From: Spongilla lacustris
Taxonomy: Eukaryota > Porifera > Demospongiae > Spongillida > Spongillidae
DNA: 64,000 bases
Direction: 5' to 3'
Assembly (NCBI GenBank): GCA_949361645.1
Contig: OX442426.1
Span: 3,840,673-3,904,672, forward strand
This document shows, one piece after another, positions 22,045 through 33,452 of this stretch (the first letter of the stretch is position 1; each line of letters begins with the position of its first letter). Under the pieces are notes generated by a model. That model had not been told where the DNA came from. It made no database searches and saw only the letters and a list, made by a program, of their open reading frames with translations. The position numbers and the translations under genes were made by a program.

Positions 22045-22804
22045 CTATGCCTCTTCAGTATCCACCCATTTTGTGTTCAGGGAACCTGGTTTTGTCTTTC
22101 TTTCGTCTCTACCTGCTGCAGATGCCGACTGTCCCTTCTCCCGACAGGCTCTTACAATGTGTCCTTTTTTTCTACACCGAAAACACACCACTGAGTCCTT
22201 AATTCGACACTCCCGAACCGAATGGTCTGTGGAATTGCAACGATTACATGCTAAACACACCTGGCATATTGCCCCTGGCCTTGTCACGTGAAACTGTAGA
22301 GACTGTTTCTCTGCCGACTCCATACTAGAAGCTATTTGGACTGCCTTGACCAGTGTCAAATCCGCTTCTGAAAGCAGCCGCTTCTGAGTGGTGTCATTTC
22401 TTAGACCACAGACCAGTCTATCCCGCAAGACCTCATCCAAGAACTGCCCAAATTCACAATGTGAAGCCAGTCTTCTCTCTTCTACCAGGAACTCCGATAC
22501 CGACTCTTCAGCTGTCTGATCTCTTGTATAAAACAGACACCTCTCTGCGATTACCAATGGCTTCGGATCATAGTGCGCTTTTAATAGCGTTTTCAGTTCC
22601 GCAAAGGACTTATCCTTTGGCTGGGCAGGTGCTACTAGACTCCTTAGCACTGTGTATGTCTTCACGCCAATCACCCAGAAAGATAGCCACCGTTTTTTCA
22701 GCTGCAATACCATTGGCTCCGAAGTAAAGCTCCACCCACTCGAGGTACGCTGAGATACGCTCATCTTCGACCACAAACTCTGAAATATGGCCAAAGGTGG
22801 GCAT
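22045..22804 (-). pseudogene. Gypsy Gag with two CCHC zinc knuckles
   Basis: The start Met at 22804 lies just downstream of the primer-binding site. The first part (ISEFVVEDERISAYLEWVEL) shifts frame near 22675 and continues with SFAELKTLLKAHYDPKP, a typical capsid-like Gag segment. Two zinc knuckles are visible, CNRCNSTDHSVREC and CFRCRKKGHIVRAC, both CX2CX4HX4C. A basic tail follows. Apart from the single frameshift it is complete. Confidence 0.85.
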
Positions 22805-22829
22805 CTTTCAATCCCACCCTCGTCGCCAA

Positions 22830-22928
22830 TGTAATATGTTTAGCCAAAATCAGAGTACACTCATACAGCCACACAAGCTATTCTATCTATCTAGCGCATG
22901 CACAGAGCATGGCGTCTCACATACTACA
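22830..22928 (-). repeat. 5' LTR of Gypsy element (99 bp)
   Basis: Direct repeat of 18825-18923. The primer-binding site lies immediately downstream on the minus strand. Confidence 0.9.
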
Positions 22929-23399
22929 GACAGAGCCCCAGTTGCGTTGGAAATTTCTGTGCCATATTCAGCCTTCACCCATTTTTTACCCTTTTCTGGA
23001 GTTTTTTCCTTAACTGCTAATCACAAATTTTTTAGAATCTTGAACCGTTCTCCATAACTACAAGGCACATGATGATCAAAATTGCTCATGGACATGCACA
23101 CTATAATGATGTAGTGGTGTGAACCCTTGACTCCATTGCATTCATGAGTTACAAACCATTTTAACCTTATGCAATGGTCCTGAATGTCATGTGACACGCC
23201 ACAAATTCACAGGATACAGAAATACATGCTGAATCTAAAAATGTAATTGGCTTTTTCATATCATGTTTGGTTGCAGAGTTATGGGAGACTGAAAATTTAA
23301 ATTTTCTTCTCTCTTAGTGAGAAGCACTGTATAATACGCATCTAATAGTTATCGCAATAATCAGCATCCTCCCCCATTGACTGGTAAAGCCAGTGAACT

Positions 23400-25012
23400 T
23401 CTAATTATAGTCTACTTTAGTTGTCACAATCTTCCATTGGTAGCTTTATCTTTTTTCTCGGAACTTGAGCTGCTATACTTCTCGGACTAGTGTGAACAGG
23501 TTGAGGCTGTTCTATTTGCACAATTTCATCCTTATCCTTGTCTTCCTTGTCTTCGATTTGATAAGATTCCAAATTCTGTTTCATCCTTCAGCGTCATTGT
23601 AACCTTGACCACGTCATAAGTAAGCATTTTCTCTGTCTCGGAGCCAAAGGTCTTTATGAGCAAAGCCTCTGCTGTTTTCAATGTAAGTGCTTCCCTGAAA
23701 TGTATGAACACTGACTTCTGCTATCCAATATTGCTCTGGTTACCATTGACTGGCGGGTTGTAGACTAATACCTTCGCTGTCTGCAGGAGCACTGGGGTTG
23801 TAGCATTGACGTACATCGATACAACAGCAGCTTCACCCCTTTTTGCTGTCTGCACCCACGTGGTTTGTGTCTGTTGTTTTGTACCTTGGCCTTTGTTGCA
23901 AATAGTTACATGGTGTCTTTCTTGACAGTTGGAGCATCTCATGGAGGATCGACAGTTTATGATCACCTACATCTGTGACCTTCGCACAAAATTTCTGATG
24001 TGTGTGTCAACAAAAACAGCAGTTGATAGTGGAATCTCGTCAGTAGTGAAGATGCTATTAGTACATGCTTCACTGTTTGGACCTTTCCTTGAACGGTAGT
24101 GCTCACAGCTTCCCTTTTGCGAACATCCAATTCCTTTTGGAATATTTCCATCACCCTTGCCAAGTTCCATTCTTGATCAGTGATCTCCCTTGTTACCATT
24201 ACTCTCAGTTCAGGTGGCAACCTGTTAAGTACAACCGATGCTAAGAGGTTGCTGTAGGAATCAGAGGATATGCCCAAAGAAGTAGATTTCTGATGCAAGT
24301 TTCCACAGAAATGTGAAGGAGGAAGACCCTTCAAGTTGAGTATTGACTTCCAGGCTGAGAAGATCGTCCATAATCTTGGAAACAATTTGCTGCTTCAGAA
24401 CTGACACTGCCTCTTCACAATTTGCACTGGTGAGTGCCAACCCCGCTACAGCATCTGCAGCTCCCTTCTCCAATAAAGAGTTGAGGTAATTGAATTTGTC
24501 AATGTTGGACAGCTGTGTATGGCTATATTGAATGAGTCCCAAAACTTGACCACTGTGTGATGTCACCATTGAATTTCCTTAACATAAGCTTTAGAGCTTT
24601 ATCTTTGGTCTCCTGCTGATGCCATTCTCTTACTCGGAGAGATGTGAGAAATTCACTAGCGCAGGGGATGATGAATGCGATGATTCTGTTGAGCATGATT
24701 GAACTTCCAACATCGTTGCATGGATTTCCTTCATGATTTGAACACTGTTCTCTGTAGTTGTGCATTATAGGTATCCCGCATGTTCTATTTCTTGGGCTAT
24801 TTCCTCTTTGTTCAAAGACAACTCCAATATTTCTGCGTCAAGAGCAGCTAGCAGATCAAGCTTCATTTTGAGAGAGCTTATGTGCCGAGTCAAGTGTTAC
24901 GTTCTTCTTTGTCCATATTCTCGCGAGCCTGGGCGATGATTCGAGCTGCTGATGCACCATGCCCAGCGTGAACGTGCTTCATTCGAACAAGGTTATCTAG
25001 GTCAGACATTCA
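23400..25012 (-). pseudogene. BEL/Pao Gag and protease remnant
   Basis: A start-like ATG at 25012 is followed by a short open segment, then frameshifted Gag. One frame carries LLAALDAEILELSL and another carries LRKFNGDITQWSSF, IDKFNYLNSLLEKGAADAVAGL and LPPELRVMVTREI, the BEL Gag core. A Cys/His segment (CSNCQERHHVTIC) follows, then the Gag-protease junction VNATTPVLLQTAKVLVYNPP. Protease-like reading fades near 23600. Pol beyond it is deleted, and the sequence runs directly to the purine tract and 3' LTR. The element would depend on another BEL for movement. Confidence 0.75.
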
Positions 25013-25050
25013 ATCAAATCCAGTTCTAGGCTAATTCCGCGCTCAAGGCA

Positions 25051-25169
25051 TGTAAAAGAGGACCAGATTGTCGTGGCTATATACTTGCTCTAGAATGAAC
25101 GTAATAGCCTACTCGCTCAAAAAACAACATGCATCACACGTATATTAATAGTTATCACAATAATTGACA
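25051..25169 (-). repeat. 5' LTR of the BEL/Pao derivative
   Basis: Direct repeat of the interrupted copy at 16856-16953 and 23332-23366. It begins TGTAAAAGAG and ends ATTGACA on the plus strand. Confidence 0.75.
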
Positions 25170-25369
25170 AGAGTATTGAACCGCACACAGCATGCACAAA
25201 TGATCAAGGCTACTTTAGTGTTACTAGTACTTTATTTTACTGCCACAGGGGTACAATTAAAGCTCCAATGATATTATCCAAGCCGTTTAACTGAGAGCAA
25301 ATCACAGTAATCCGTCAACCGTTTTTGAAGTGTGCATCTACATACATTGTCAGTCGGACCACCTCTGCC

Positions 25370-25755
25370 AAAGAACATCTTGCATGAATCATGCTATGCG
25401 TCTTACAAAGATCCATGCAAGAATTGATGAGAAAAACGTATGAACATGCAATGAATTTCGGAGGGGCACTTCATGCATGATTCATGTATATGTAACATGC
25501 AAGAAGCTTGGCATGAATCTTGCATAAGTTTGTGCCTGAATCATGTGAATGAGTCTTGCAAGAAATGTGGTCCATGTCATCTTGCAAATTCTCATGTGAG
25601 CTTCATCCATGAATATATACTTAATTAACCTCAAGAAAAGATTGTTGCATATATGAAAATGTGTTCATGCATGCATCTTGCATGTGAGCTTCATCCATGA
25701 ATGTCTACTTAATTAACCTCAAGAAAAAATTGTTGCATATATGAAAATGTGTACA
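25370..25755. repeat. Cluster of CATGCAAG/CTTGCATG motifs with an 89-bp tandem duplication
   Basis: Many copies of CTTGCATGAA and its complement occur on both strands between 25370 and 25690. An 89-bp unit starting TGTGAGCTTCATCCATGAAT is duplicated head to tail (25595-25683 and 25684-25755). Dense short palindromic repeats of this sort are typical of subterminal regions of EnSpm/CACTA elements, but no transposase is seen here. The rest of 25170-26229 shows nothing recognisable. Confidence 0.55.
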
Positions 25756-26234
25756 AAGAAATATGTGCATAATAAACAACCTTAATAAACACTTTACACA
25801 ATCTCAGTTAATTGATCTGTTTCGAATTCTTCTGATGTGGTTTCACCATGTTCATCTCTTTCATCGCCTTCACCTGGTTTCTCTGAATCTTCAGAGGATA
25901 TTTTATTTTCGGATGCTTGTCCTTGTCTTTGTCAACAACAGCCTTGAGATGCCTTTCAGTGTCTCTACATTTGTGATTACACTTTCATTTTAGATTTTTT
26001 TATATCAAAGGTGCCAAATTGTTTCTTAACAACCACATGTAAGATATGCAACATGCACATACCTATCAGTTTCTTCATTTTTCTTCTGGTAAAGCAGGAC
26101 AAGAACTCTCTTTTGATTTCAACACCACATACTTGTTCAATTCTTCTTTTGTAAAAAACGACAGGGCAGCTGAGTAGGGGGTTACAAATTTGAGCAATAT
26201 CAATATCATCAGTAGGGTTAGCCTAATTGAAGTT

Positions 26235-27387
26235 CAGGGCCGTCGCCGCTGGTCTGGTTGCACGGTTTTAACCGGACCACTTTTTCTCCCTGCTGTCTCG
26301 GTCTCGGACCCATTGTATTGCATCATTGTATGTTCTTTTCACGTCCGTTACATGTTCATCGTTACGATCTACTGCTTGCGTCAGCCCTGACTTCACATGC
26401 TACTAAATGTGGCGACCAATGTCTAATCTATTACTGGACCCATCAGCATGTTGTTAGCTACAAAGTCACTATAGCAGTTCCATTAAAAATGGCTACTATT
26501 GCTGATGTGCTAGAGTCGATTCCCATGCAGCCTGCCCGATGAGCCCAACCATCCTAAACGCTTTGCTTTTCTGAAGCGAAGCTTTAGAAGGACAAAACCT
26601 GTATTTTGTTCAGCAAATAGCAAGTGGTTCGATACTTAGCCAAAGACAGGATGTCTGATGTTTGCGTCACTGCCTTTAAGCTATAGGTAGAATTAAGTCC
26701 ATTTGTAAGTGTATAGTGACTGTAACTATAAGAGCATAGCTTTATAATATGGCCATGTGACAAACCTTTTTTTTTGCATGTGTCACAGTGTTTTGTAACT
26801 GGAAAGATGCCTTTGTTATACATGTACTTCAGTAAGCATCTTTTACCCCCTATAGTAACTGTTGACATGCACTGCATGCATATGAGCCTATTGGGGTTGC
26901 TTCATTGGGGTGGGCACTTCCTTCATAAAATAACAACGGTGTAGTAGCGGATCCATGGCATAGATTATAGCGCATGTATCAGATACTTGCGCTATGGATT
27001 GCATGAAGATTTTAGAAGTTGTTTTTATGTCGCGTGCATTTGTTTCATTGATGACGGACAGGCAGTACCATCTAAAAAGGCTAAATTAAAAATGTGATGT
27101 GCAGAGGCTCTGTGTCTCAGGGTTGTATTTTCTAAATGGACAGTGAGTTCAGTTCTATACGTACTATATGCACTTTTTGCGTAGTTTTGGAAGGTTGTAC
27201 AATGCAAAAAGCGTTGGCTTCTAGGGCTCCGCCCCAGACCCTGATGGGGTAGCTTACAGCGCCCCCCATACTCCCTGGCTGGGTGGAGGGGGGTGCCCCC
27301 CTCCCGCACCCTCCCTGGGGTGGCTCCGCCTACACGGCCGCCATTATCTACAACCGGACCACATTTTGTACAGCAGCGACGGCCCTG
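26235..27387. mobile_element. Non-autonomous DNA transposon, CAGGGCCGTCGC ends, 5-bp TSD
   Basis: The termini are inverted repeats CAGGGCCGTCGCCGCTG (26235) and its near complement ending 27387. They are flanked by AAGTT on both sides (26230-26234 and 27388-27392). Secondary similarity (ACCGGACCAC near both ends) supports the pairing. The interior has no recognisable transposase, and the right end is GC-rich. CAGGG ends with a 5-bp duplication could fit a hAT-like group, but this is inference. Confidence 0.7.
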
Positions 27388-27392
27388 AAGTT

Positions 27393-28867
27393 GAGCATGC
27401 AGCATAAATTATGACTATTATAATATGAAGGGCAACTTACTTGTTGTCCATTTATCAAAATCCTTTATATTTCCACAGGCTCTTGTTCAGTATTCTGAAG
27501 CTGTTTTCCAAAATCTAAACAAAGTCAGAAATTTGCAAGTACCTCTATATCATTAAGATACAGCTGGTGATGACATGGCATCCATACTGCTTGAACAATT
27601 CACATCGATTTTGTGTCTGTGTAGAGCAACAATAATGCTAGGTTTGAAATAATTAAGTTTTGTACTGGATTTGATTCTATTTCTTTAGCTTTCTGTAAAA
27701 CTGCAGAAACGGTTTTCAGTAAATCAGTTTTTGATCCACTTGAACTGCCTTTACTAGAAGTTCCAATTGGTTGTTGTGAATTAGTTACTATATAATGGTT
27801 ATTGATTTGAAACATTTTAACACTGCTTCCATGAAAATTGAATACTTTTTGGCCTATTTTTGTCGAACTCACGTTTTGGAAAATTAGTCACAACAGTACG
27901 AATTGCCACAAATACCGGTGTACTAAGTAGTTCAACTCAAACTACATTTGGACTTACTGCCAGCTTTGCAACTACTTCTGGTGAGGACCTAAATTTGTCT
28001 AGAGTCGAGAGGGTAAGGCCGTTACTGGAAACGGAACACTTTTCTGACAAGGTTTCTGGCATGCTCATCTGGATCGGATAGGTAGCGCTTGAAAAAATTC
28101 TGGCGGTAGCCTATCATGATTACACAGGGCCAACACCGGTGTCATAGGGTATACAGTCTGGGGCAATGTTCAGTCCAGGGGACCGTATTCCCTAAGGAAT
28201 ACGGTCCCCCCTGGACCCAACTCCCTAGGGAATATGGTCCGTCTAAAATATTGTACATCCAGGAGGGGAGGAGGCGAACTCAATTCCCTGAATGGAGGTT
28301 TGATTTTGACAACCACTGGTAATTATAGCTTGTATACCAATTCTGTAGGTATACGTATCACTAATCATGTACATGTATACCTAATTGCTGGTTAATATAT
28401 TTTCAGTTTCTGTCACCAAAATAGTAGCCGTGAAGGCAGGCAAATAAATCAATGTATACATTCTAAAAAATGGACATAATGAAAACCACATGACAGAAGT
28501 TCACATCAGCTTTTTCATGTAATTCTGTGGTTGCTCTTTTGCAGCAGCTTGATGATTAGCTGTAATGTAAAGAATTAGTGCGTGAATTCCTATTTGGCAC
28601 CTCAAATTATTTTGACATCCTTATATGTACCTCGGGGTAGAGGACATCCCAAGCAAGGGTATTTTCTTGAGGGCCTGAAACCTTCATCTATTGCAAGTCC
28701 AAACAGGGTGGCCTCTATGTGATAAATACATTATGAGTTGAATGATCTTTACACCATCTTACATTAACACACTATACATCATGTACTAAGATATTATTTA
28801 TTGGCCATCTTGAAAAATAGAGCTTCATATTTTTTGCCTCAGGCAGTGCTGATAGTAATTGTTATTG
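27393..28867. other. No recognisable gene; one strong hairpin
   Basis: Small open frames (27600-27872 minus, 27860-28081 plus) have no domain signature. At 28173-28216 an imperfect palindrome forms a stem of about 19 bp (GGACCGTATTCC paired with GGAATACGGTCC) with a 3-base loop and a 2-base bulge. A third, partial copy of the motif follows at 28220-28243. Confidence 0.55.
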
Positions 28868-29892
28868 GGGTAATTCCATATATATATTTGCCACCCTTTT
28901 AGCATCATTGTCTAGTTTGGACATGCTATTTTCCCCATGTGTTCTCCCCATAGGAGTATGCAGAATTGCTGTACATTTGTATACCCTATAGTGTACAGCT
29001 TTTAATATACGACAAATTAAAATTTTCATTTTTTTCATAACCTCGGTTAACTCGGTTGAGCATATCCTGAGTCCTGAAACATTCTGATTGATTTGAATAT
29101 ATCCAAAACATTGCTAAAATAGAGGTCTACATAAAATTAATTGATTTTAATAACTTCTTGGCATGTTACATGAATAAAGTCATGAATTTGTAATGAATTG
29201 TGACCTATCCAAAAATATGAAAATACAAATCACACCAGACTTGTACCATAGTTAGCTAACCATACCCCAAACATATTTAACTGAAAAACTTACTGGGACA
29301 CGTATTCTCAGGGCTGGGACAGCACAAAAAATGGCTGGCAGCCATGTTATTCCTCCTTGAAACTCTTAGTTTACATAGGGCAGTTTACATAGCTAAGGTA
29401 TTGTCAAAACATAACATGGCTGCCAGCCACTTATTGTGCTGTCCCAGCCCTGAGAATACGTGTCCCAGTAAGCTTTTCAGTTAAATATGTTTGGGGTATG
29501 GTTAGCTAACTATGGTACAAGTCTGGTGTGATTCGTATTTTCATATTTTTGGATAGGTCACAATTCATTACAAATTCATGACTTTATTCATGTAACATGC
29601 CAAGAAGTTATTAAAATCAATTAATTTTATGTAGACCTCTATCTTGGCAATGTTTTGGATATATTCGAATCAACCAGAATGTTTCAGGACTCAAGATATG
29701 CTGAACCGAGTTAACCGAGGTTATGAAAAAATGAAAATTTTAATTTGTCGTATATTAAAAGCTGTACACTATAGGGTATACAAATGTACAGCAATTTTGC
29801 ATACTCCTATGGGGAGAACACATGGGGAAAATAGCATGTCCAAACTAGACAATGATGCTAAAAGGGTGGCAAATATATATATGGAATTACCC
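28868..29892. mobile_element. 1025-bp foldback element, ~480-bp arms
   Basis: The left arm 28868-29350 and right arm 29412-29892 are reverse complements at about 95 percent or better, with a 61-bp spacer. The ends are GGGTAATTCCATATATATAT. ATTG flanks both sides (28864-28867 and 29893-29896), a possible 4-bp target duplication. No coding region. It is a foldback or MITE-like transposon of unassigned family. Confidence 0.85.
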
Positions 29893-30041
29893 ATTGGCAG
29901 GTTGTAATGCTCTTTTCTTCTGTTCTTGGCAAGAACTGTGATCAAAAGAATGATTTTGGTGTACACTGACTGATTATTATGGAATAATTTGTTTTATGCA
30001 TCCTTTGTAGGAAACCAAACCTCATTTTTATAACTGATTTA

Positions 30042-30142
30042 ACCTTCCTCATTGTGGGCATGTCCGATGGGGTCCACAGTGCAGCTCATGTTTGGAGGTG
30101 TGGCGTAAAGGCACCTCCTTGAGCGTGCCAGAACCCCAGCCC
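30042..30142 (-). repeat. Split direct repeat B2
   Basis: About 101 bp, about 90 percent identical to B1 at 30361-30461. Confidence 0.8.
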
Positions 30143-30200
30143 GGATTGTCACATTGCCCGCTTTCCCGGGCAATGGAGTTCAAAAATAAGGAAAGAAAAT

Positions 30201-30362
30201 TTCCTGCACTCGACTAGCCACCTTGCAGCGTGCAATGCCGATGCGCCTGCGCACGCATATACATATATATATATGTGCCCATCTGTGGTGAGCATGTGCA
30301 TTGGTAGTTATTAACCTCACTCGTCGGTTAACTTGGTTTAACAACCTTAAACCATATTTAAC
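30201..30362 (-). repeat. Split direct repeat A2
   Basis: Matches A1 at 34785-34890 but carries about 50 extra bases, including a TATATATATA stretch near 30255-30272. Just before it, CATTGCCCG...CGGGCAATG at about 30152-30175 can form a 9-bp hairpin. Confidence 0.75.
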
Positions 30363-30461
30363 CTTCCTCGTTGTGGGCATGTCCGGTGGGGTCCACAGTG
30401 CAGCTCATGTTTGGGGGTGTGGTGTGAAGGCACCTCCTTGAGTGTGTCAGAACCCCAGCCC
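30361..30461 (-). repeat. Split direct repeat B1
   Basis: Direct repeat of B2, lying between the recombinase gene and A2. A GGAGCC...GGCTCC hairpin follows near 30468-30493. Confidence 0.8.
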
Positions 30462-30535
30462 AGTGAGGAGCCCTTCCCTGGGGGAGGGGCTCCCAAACCC
30501 AATATTCCTTGATTTTTATTTTTACTATCAATAAT

Positions 30536-31506
30536 TTACGTAAGTGCTAATTTGGCTGACACTGCCGCTAACTGGTCATGAGGGGTCTGAATGTATCGGA
30601 GAAAGGCAGCGCTATGCCATTTCCCAAGAGTCTGGATAAGCGAGTCTTCCAAACCTGCTAAGGCTGCCGCTGTTGCCGCCCCTATGCAGAAACTGTGTCC
30701 TGCATATTGATCGTCTTGATAACCTGATTCTTTGAAGGCCTCCCAGAGACCTGCTATGAACTATGTTTTGGAAATCAGTTTCTCCTGGCTGTCCATGAAA
30801 AATAGCCAGGCGTGTCCCTTCGGACGTTGATATAGGCCAATATTGCAGTGACAGGACATAACTGGCTACTAAGAGGACATCTGCGCCCGCACCAAACTGG
30901 TCACACTTGGACTTCTTGAAGTGTACCTTTACCATTGAGGGGTTTGTAGGGGAGTCAATGGAAATGTCCCCCCAACTTAGGTGAAGGACAGAGTTATATG
31001 CTGTCCCGCTCTTGAGTAGTAGTTCCCCCAGCCGAAAAAACCCGAAGAAGGCTACAACTGCAATTGCCCAGAAAGCTGTGCTATCCTGACCCATTCGGAG
31101 ACTGAGGGGGCCCTGAATACCCCATAGAACGGCAGCTGTGATGGGAAGTCGTATTTTTCTTGGCCATCCTCCAGCCTGCGCAGCCGTACTTCTCTGGATG
31201 CCGTCAAGGACTCGTTTGGATGGGAAGCGATGATTGGTCCCATGGAGCTGGCAGACACAGTGAAATTTGCATACTCCGCACCCTAGAGAGGTAGCATTTT
31301 ATTGTCTGGGGAGCCAGACCTTCAGTTGCTAGTGCAGCAAAGTAACATAGTAATTTTTCTGTCACCAGGAAAGGCATGAACACATTGCATTTAGTGCAGA
31401 AAGAGTAAAATCTTCTCAGGGTCAAGTCGTATGACTTGTGTGTTGATGAGGCTAAGCCATGGTGAAAATAGTGCTGAACTGCTGCATCCTGACTGGAGAG
31501 GTCCAA
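30536..31506 (-). pseudogene. DIRS tyrosine recombinase
   Basis: The N-terminal SAM-like part (31506-31204) has STHKSYDLTLRRFYSFC and LAPQTIKCYLSRVRS. The catalytic part includes FFGFFRLGELL (first catalytic Arg). Two frame changes lie near 31150 and 30740. In the last frame the H-x-x-R box reads HSFC, so the second catalytic Arg is replaced by Cys, consistent with CGC to TGC. The tyrosine nucleophile context KWHSAAFLRYIQTP is present. The enzyme would integrate a circular cDNA. This copy should be inactive. Confidence 0.85.
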
Positions 31507-31530
31507 TCCCCCGCCGGGTCCAGCAGAAGG

Positions 31531-33197
31531 TTAACAGCTGCCTGTGGCACACAAGCAAGTTCCTTGTTGGCCTGAGGCACCTTCAGAACGACGATAACGG
31601 GATAGATTATTGGCTAAATCATTGTCGCTACTCGTAATATAGGTTGCCCCTAGCTCGAACCAGTGGGTGGCATCTACAAAATACAAGCATCGCAGCAGAT
31701 GCATAATCTGAGGGTGTGGGCTTGATCTGGAGCACAATCCTGCAACCATGGCCTGGTTGTCACAATAGCGGAGCACTTTTTTCGCGTACCATGACCTCCC
31801 CCAAACCAGGGTTGCCAGGATTATGGGTAGCAGCTTTTTTACTGCAATAGCTAGCTGCCGCGTGACATCGTCCCACTTCCATTGGAACCATGACCGCTGG
31901 TGCCACGCTCCACAGCCCCAGTTACCCAATGCATCGATCGCAAAGCGTACCTGCACTCCCGTGGCTATGTACGACGTACCATTCCACTGTGCCGTGAAAG
32001 AAGCCCACCAGTGCAGGTCCGACCTGAAACCATAATTCAACCTGATTGGATGATACTTATTGTAGGAGTGCTATCATACATCTCAGGAATGACTGATCTG
32101 GGTGAACGACCTTGCACGCATGATTTAGGTGGCCCACTAGTGACTCCAACTCCTTTCTGTTGCACACCTTCTTTCCTGCCCAATCAGCCACCAGACTCCG
32201 AAGGAGCGCCAATTTATCGGCTGGTAGCCTGAGTTCCCCGACTTCTGTATCTATCATAATACAAAGAAATTTGATCGATGTTGCTGGTCCTTTGGTTTTG
32301 TGAGTGGCAAGTAGAATGCCTAGCTCTGTGCACTTGCCGACCAGGGTTCTCAGCGCCCTCTTGCATTCGTCGGTACCCAGAGCTCCCAGGACCACAAAGT
32401 CGTCAAGGTAATGATGCGTGTGCACTTTGCCTCAGCTCCTCAGGCAACATTCCAGTGCATCAGCTACCGCCACGAAGATTTTTGGTGCCAATCGGAGACC
32501 AAACGGTAGCATCTGGTCAATATACAGCTTGTCTCCCAGCATTAGGCCTAGTAGCAAATGGTTGTCTGGATGAACGGGGACCAACCGGTAGGCCGATTCA
32601 ATGTCCACTTTCGCGATGAGTGCCCCTGGGCCGAGCACTGCTGCCTCCGATACAACTATTTCCACGGTGGTGTAGTGAAGATAGCAAAGTGCTGGATTGA
32701 TCCCATCATTTACGCTGTGCACCGTCGGATACGATATGTTGGTTATGATTCTCCATTGCCCTCGTTATGGCCTTTAGGTATCACCCCTAATCTGCTTATT
32801 TGGATAGCCGATTGCAGCCTGCCTCCAACTGGAAAAGGACCTAGCATTCTACTCCATTGGAGCTCTTTCATCTATATATTCTGCAATTGGGTTTGGGATG
32901 TTGAATCGTAGACATCATGTTTGAATTGGCACTTATAAGTTTGCGGTGGTGATTGAAACTTACCCTGAAGCCGAACCGCAGGCCTGCGCAAACATGGTGT
33001 ACAAATTCTGCATCTGGGTGACCCCGCAGTGCCAATTCCCACACGGAATAGTGCAAAGCGGTGATGCCCCCAAGGACTTCTGGGATCAGTGAAGGTGTTT
33101 GCGGCCTGCAACAATCTAAGGCCAGAAGGTCAGCTGTGTAGGCGTACTTGTAGCCCTCATCTGCAGGTGGGTATGTGTTGGAATAGTTAACTCCCAA
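31531..33197 (-). pseudogene. DIRS reverse transcriptase and RNase H
   Basis: The frames 33197-32868, 32722-32432, 32425-32057 and 32040-31531 read as one protein. They contain the entry GLRFGFRVSF, INPALCYLHY, LIAKVDIESAYRLVPVHP (first Asp), LPFGLRLAPKIF and the intact catalytic HHYLDDFVV. A thumb-like ELESLVGHLNHACKVV and an RNase H-like part (FAIDALGNWGCGAW, YCDNQAMVAGL) follow. The AP-KIF substitution for AP-x-I-F is typical. Several frame changes break it. Confidence 0.82.
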
Positions 33198-33452
33198 CTG
33201 ACCTGCCCCTTTGCCTGCCCATGCACCCCTACTGTAAGGTGCTATAAGTGGATGTTAATCGGTTAATTTTTATTTTATTTTTTACTATCTAGTCAAAGAA
33301 CGTTTAGCTAAGCCACGCATCTACCATACTATGTCCAGCCCTGCCACTTCCCAACCTGCTACACACATGGTGGTAGCGGCAGCGGATATACCTGCAGTGG
33401 CCGTCGTTGTACCCTCTGCAGATCTCCTGGGGGGCTGAGGACTTGGTTGTAT

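Larger units (their letters stand above)
18825..22928 (-). mobile_element. Ty3/Gypsy-type LTR retrotransposon nested in the DNA transposon
   Basis: The 99-bp LTRs (18825-18923 and 22830-22928) differ at about 5 positions. They are flanked by matching GACAG duplications (18820-18824 and 22929-22933). On the minus strand the order is 5' LTR, PBS (TGGCGACGAGGGTGGGA at about 22812-22828), Gag, protease, RT, RNase H, integrase, purine tract, 3' LTR. Coding is continuous except for a few stops, one Gag frameshift and an integrase deletion. This is the youngest layer of the nest. Confidence 0.93.
16954..23329 (-). mobile_element. Tc1/mariner-like DNA transposon with ~390-bp TIRs
   Basis: The inverted repeats start CAGTGGTTCTCACTAAG on the left (16954) and CAGTGCTTCTCACTAAG on the right (ending 23329), and run about 390 bp each. 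TA dinucleotides flank both ends (16952-16953 and 23330-23331). A broken DDE transposase lies between the repeats. Without the nested Gypsy element the transposon is about 2.27 kb. The TA target, the CAGTG ends and the DDE layout fit the IS630-Tc1-mariner superfamily. Confidence 0.85.
16856..25169 (-). mobile_element. BEL/Pao derivative with nested insertions
   Basis: The LTR-like direct repeats are 25051-25169 (5' LTR on the minus strand) and a copy split into 16856-16953 plus 23332-23366 (3' LTR). Both start TGTAAAAGAG on the plus strand and contain GTCGTGGCTATATAC and TAATAGTTATC. A pyrimidine run (CCTCCCCC, a purine tract on the minus strand) borders the 3' LTR at 23367-23375. The interior holds only Gag and a protease remnant; RT, RNase H and integrase are absent. 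The flanking pentamers (AGAAA and AGAGT) do not match perfectly. The 3' LTR is interrupted by a Tc1/mariner-like element that itself carries a Gypsy element. Confidence 0.78.

Noticed and set aside
21641..22291. 216-residue plus-strand ORF
   Set aside because: Shadow of the Gypsy protease and Gag on the minus strand, which carry clear motifs.
31900..32911. Plus-strand ORFs over 110 residues
   Set aside because: Antisense shadows of the DIRS RT and RNase H region.
33331..33438. Plus-strand Ala/Val-rich frame in the DIRS element
   Set aside because: Opposite to the element's coding strand, short and low complexity.
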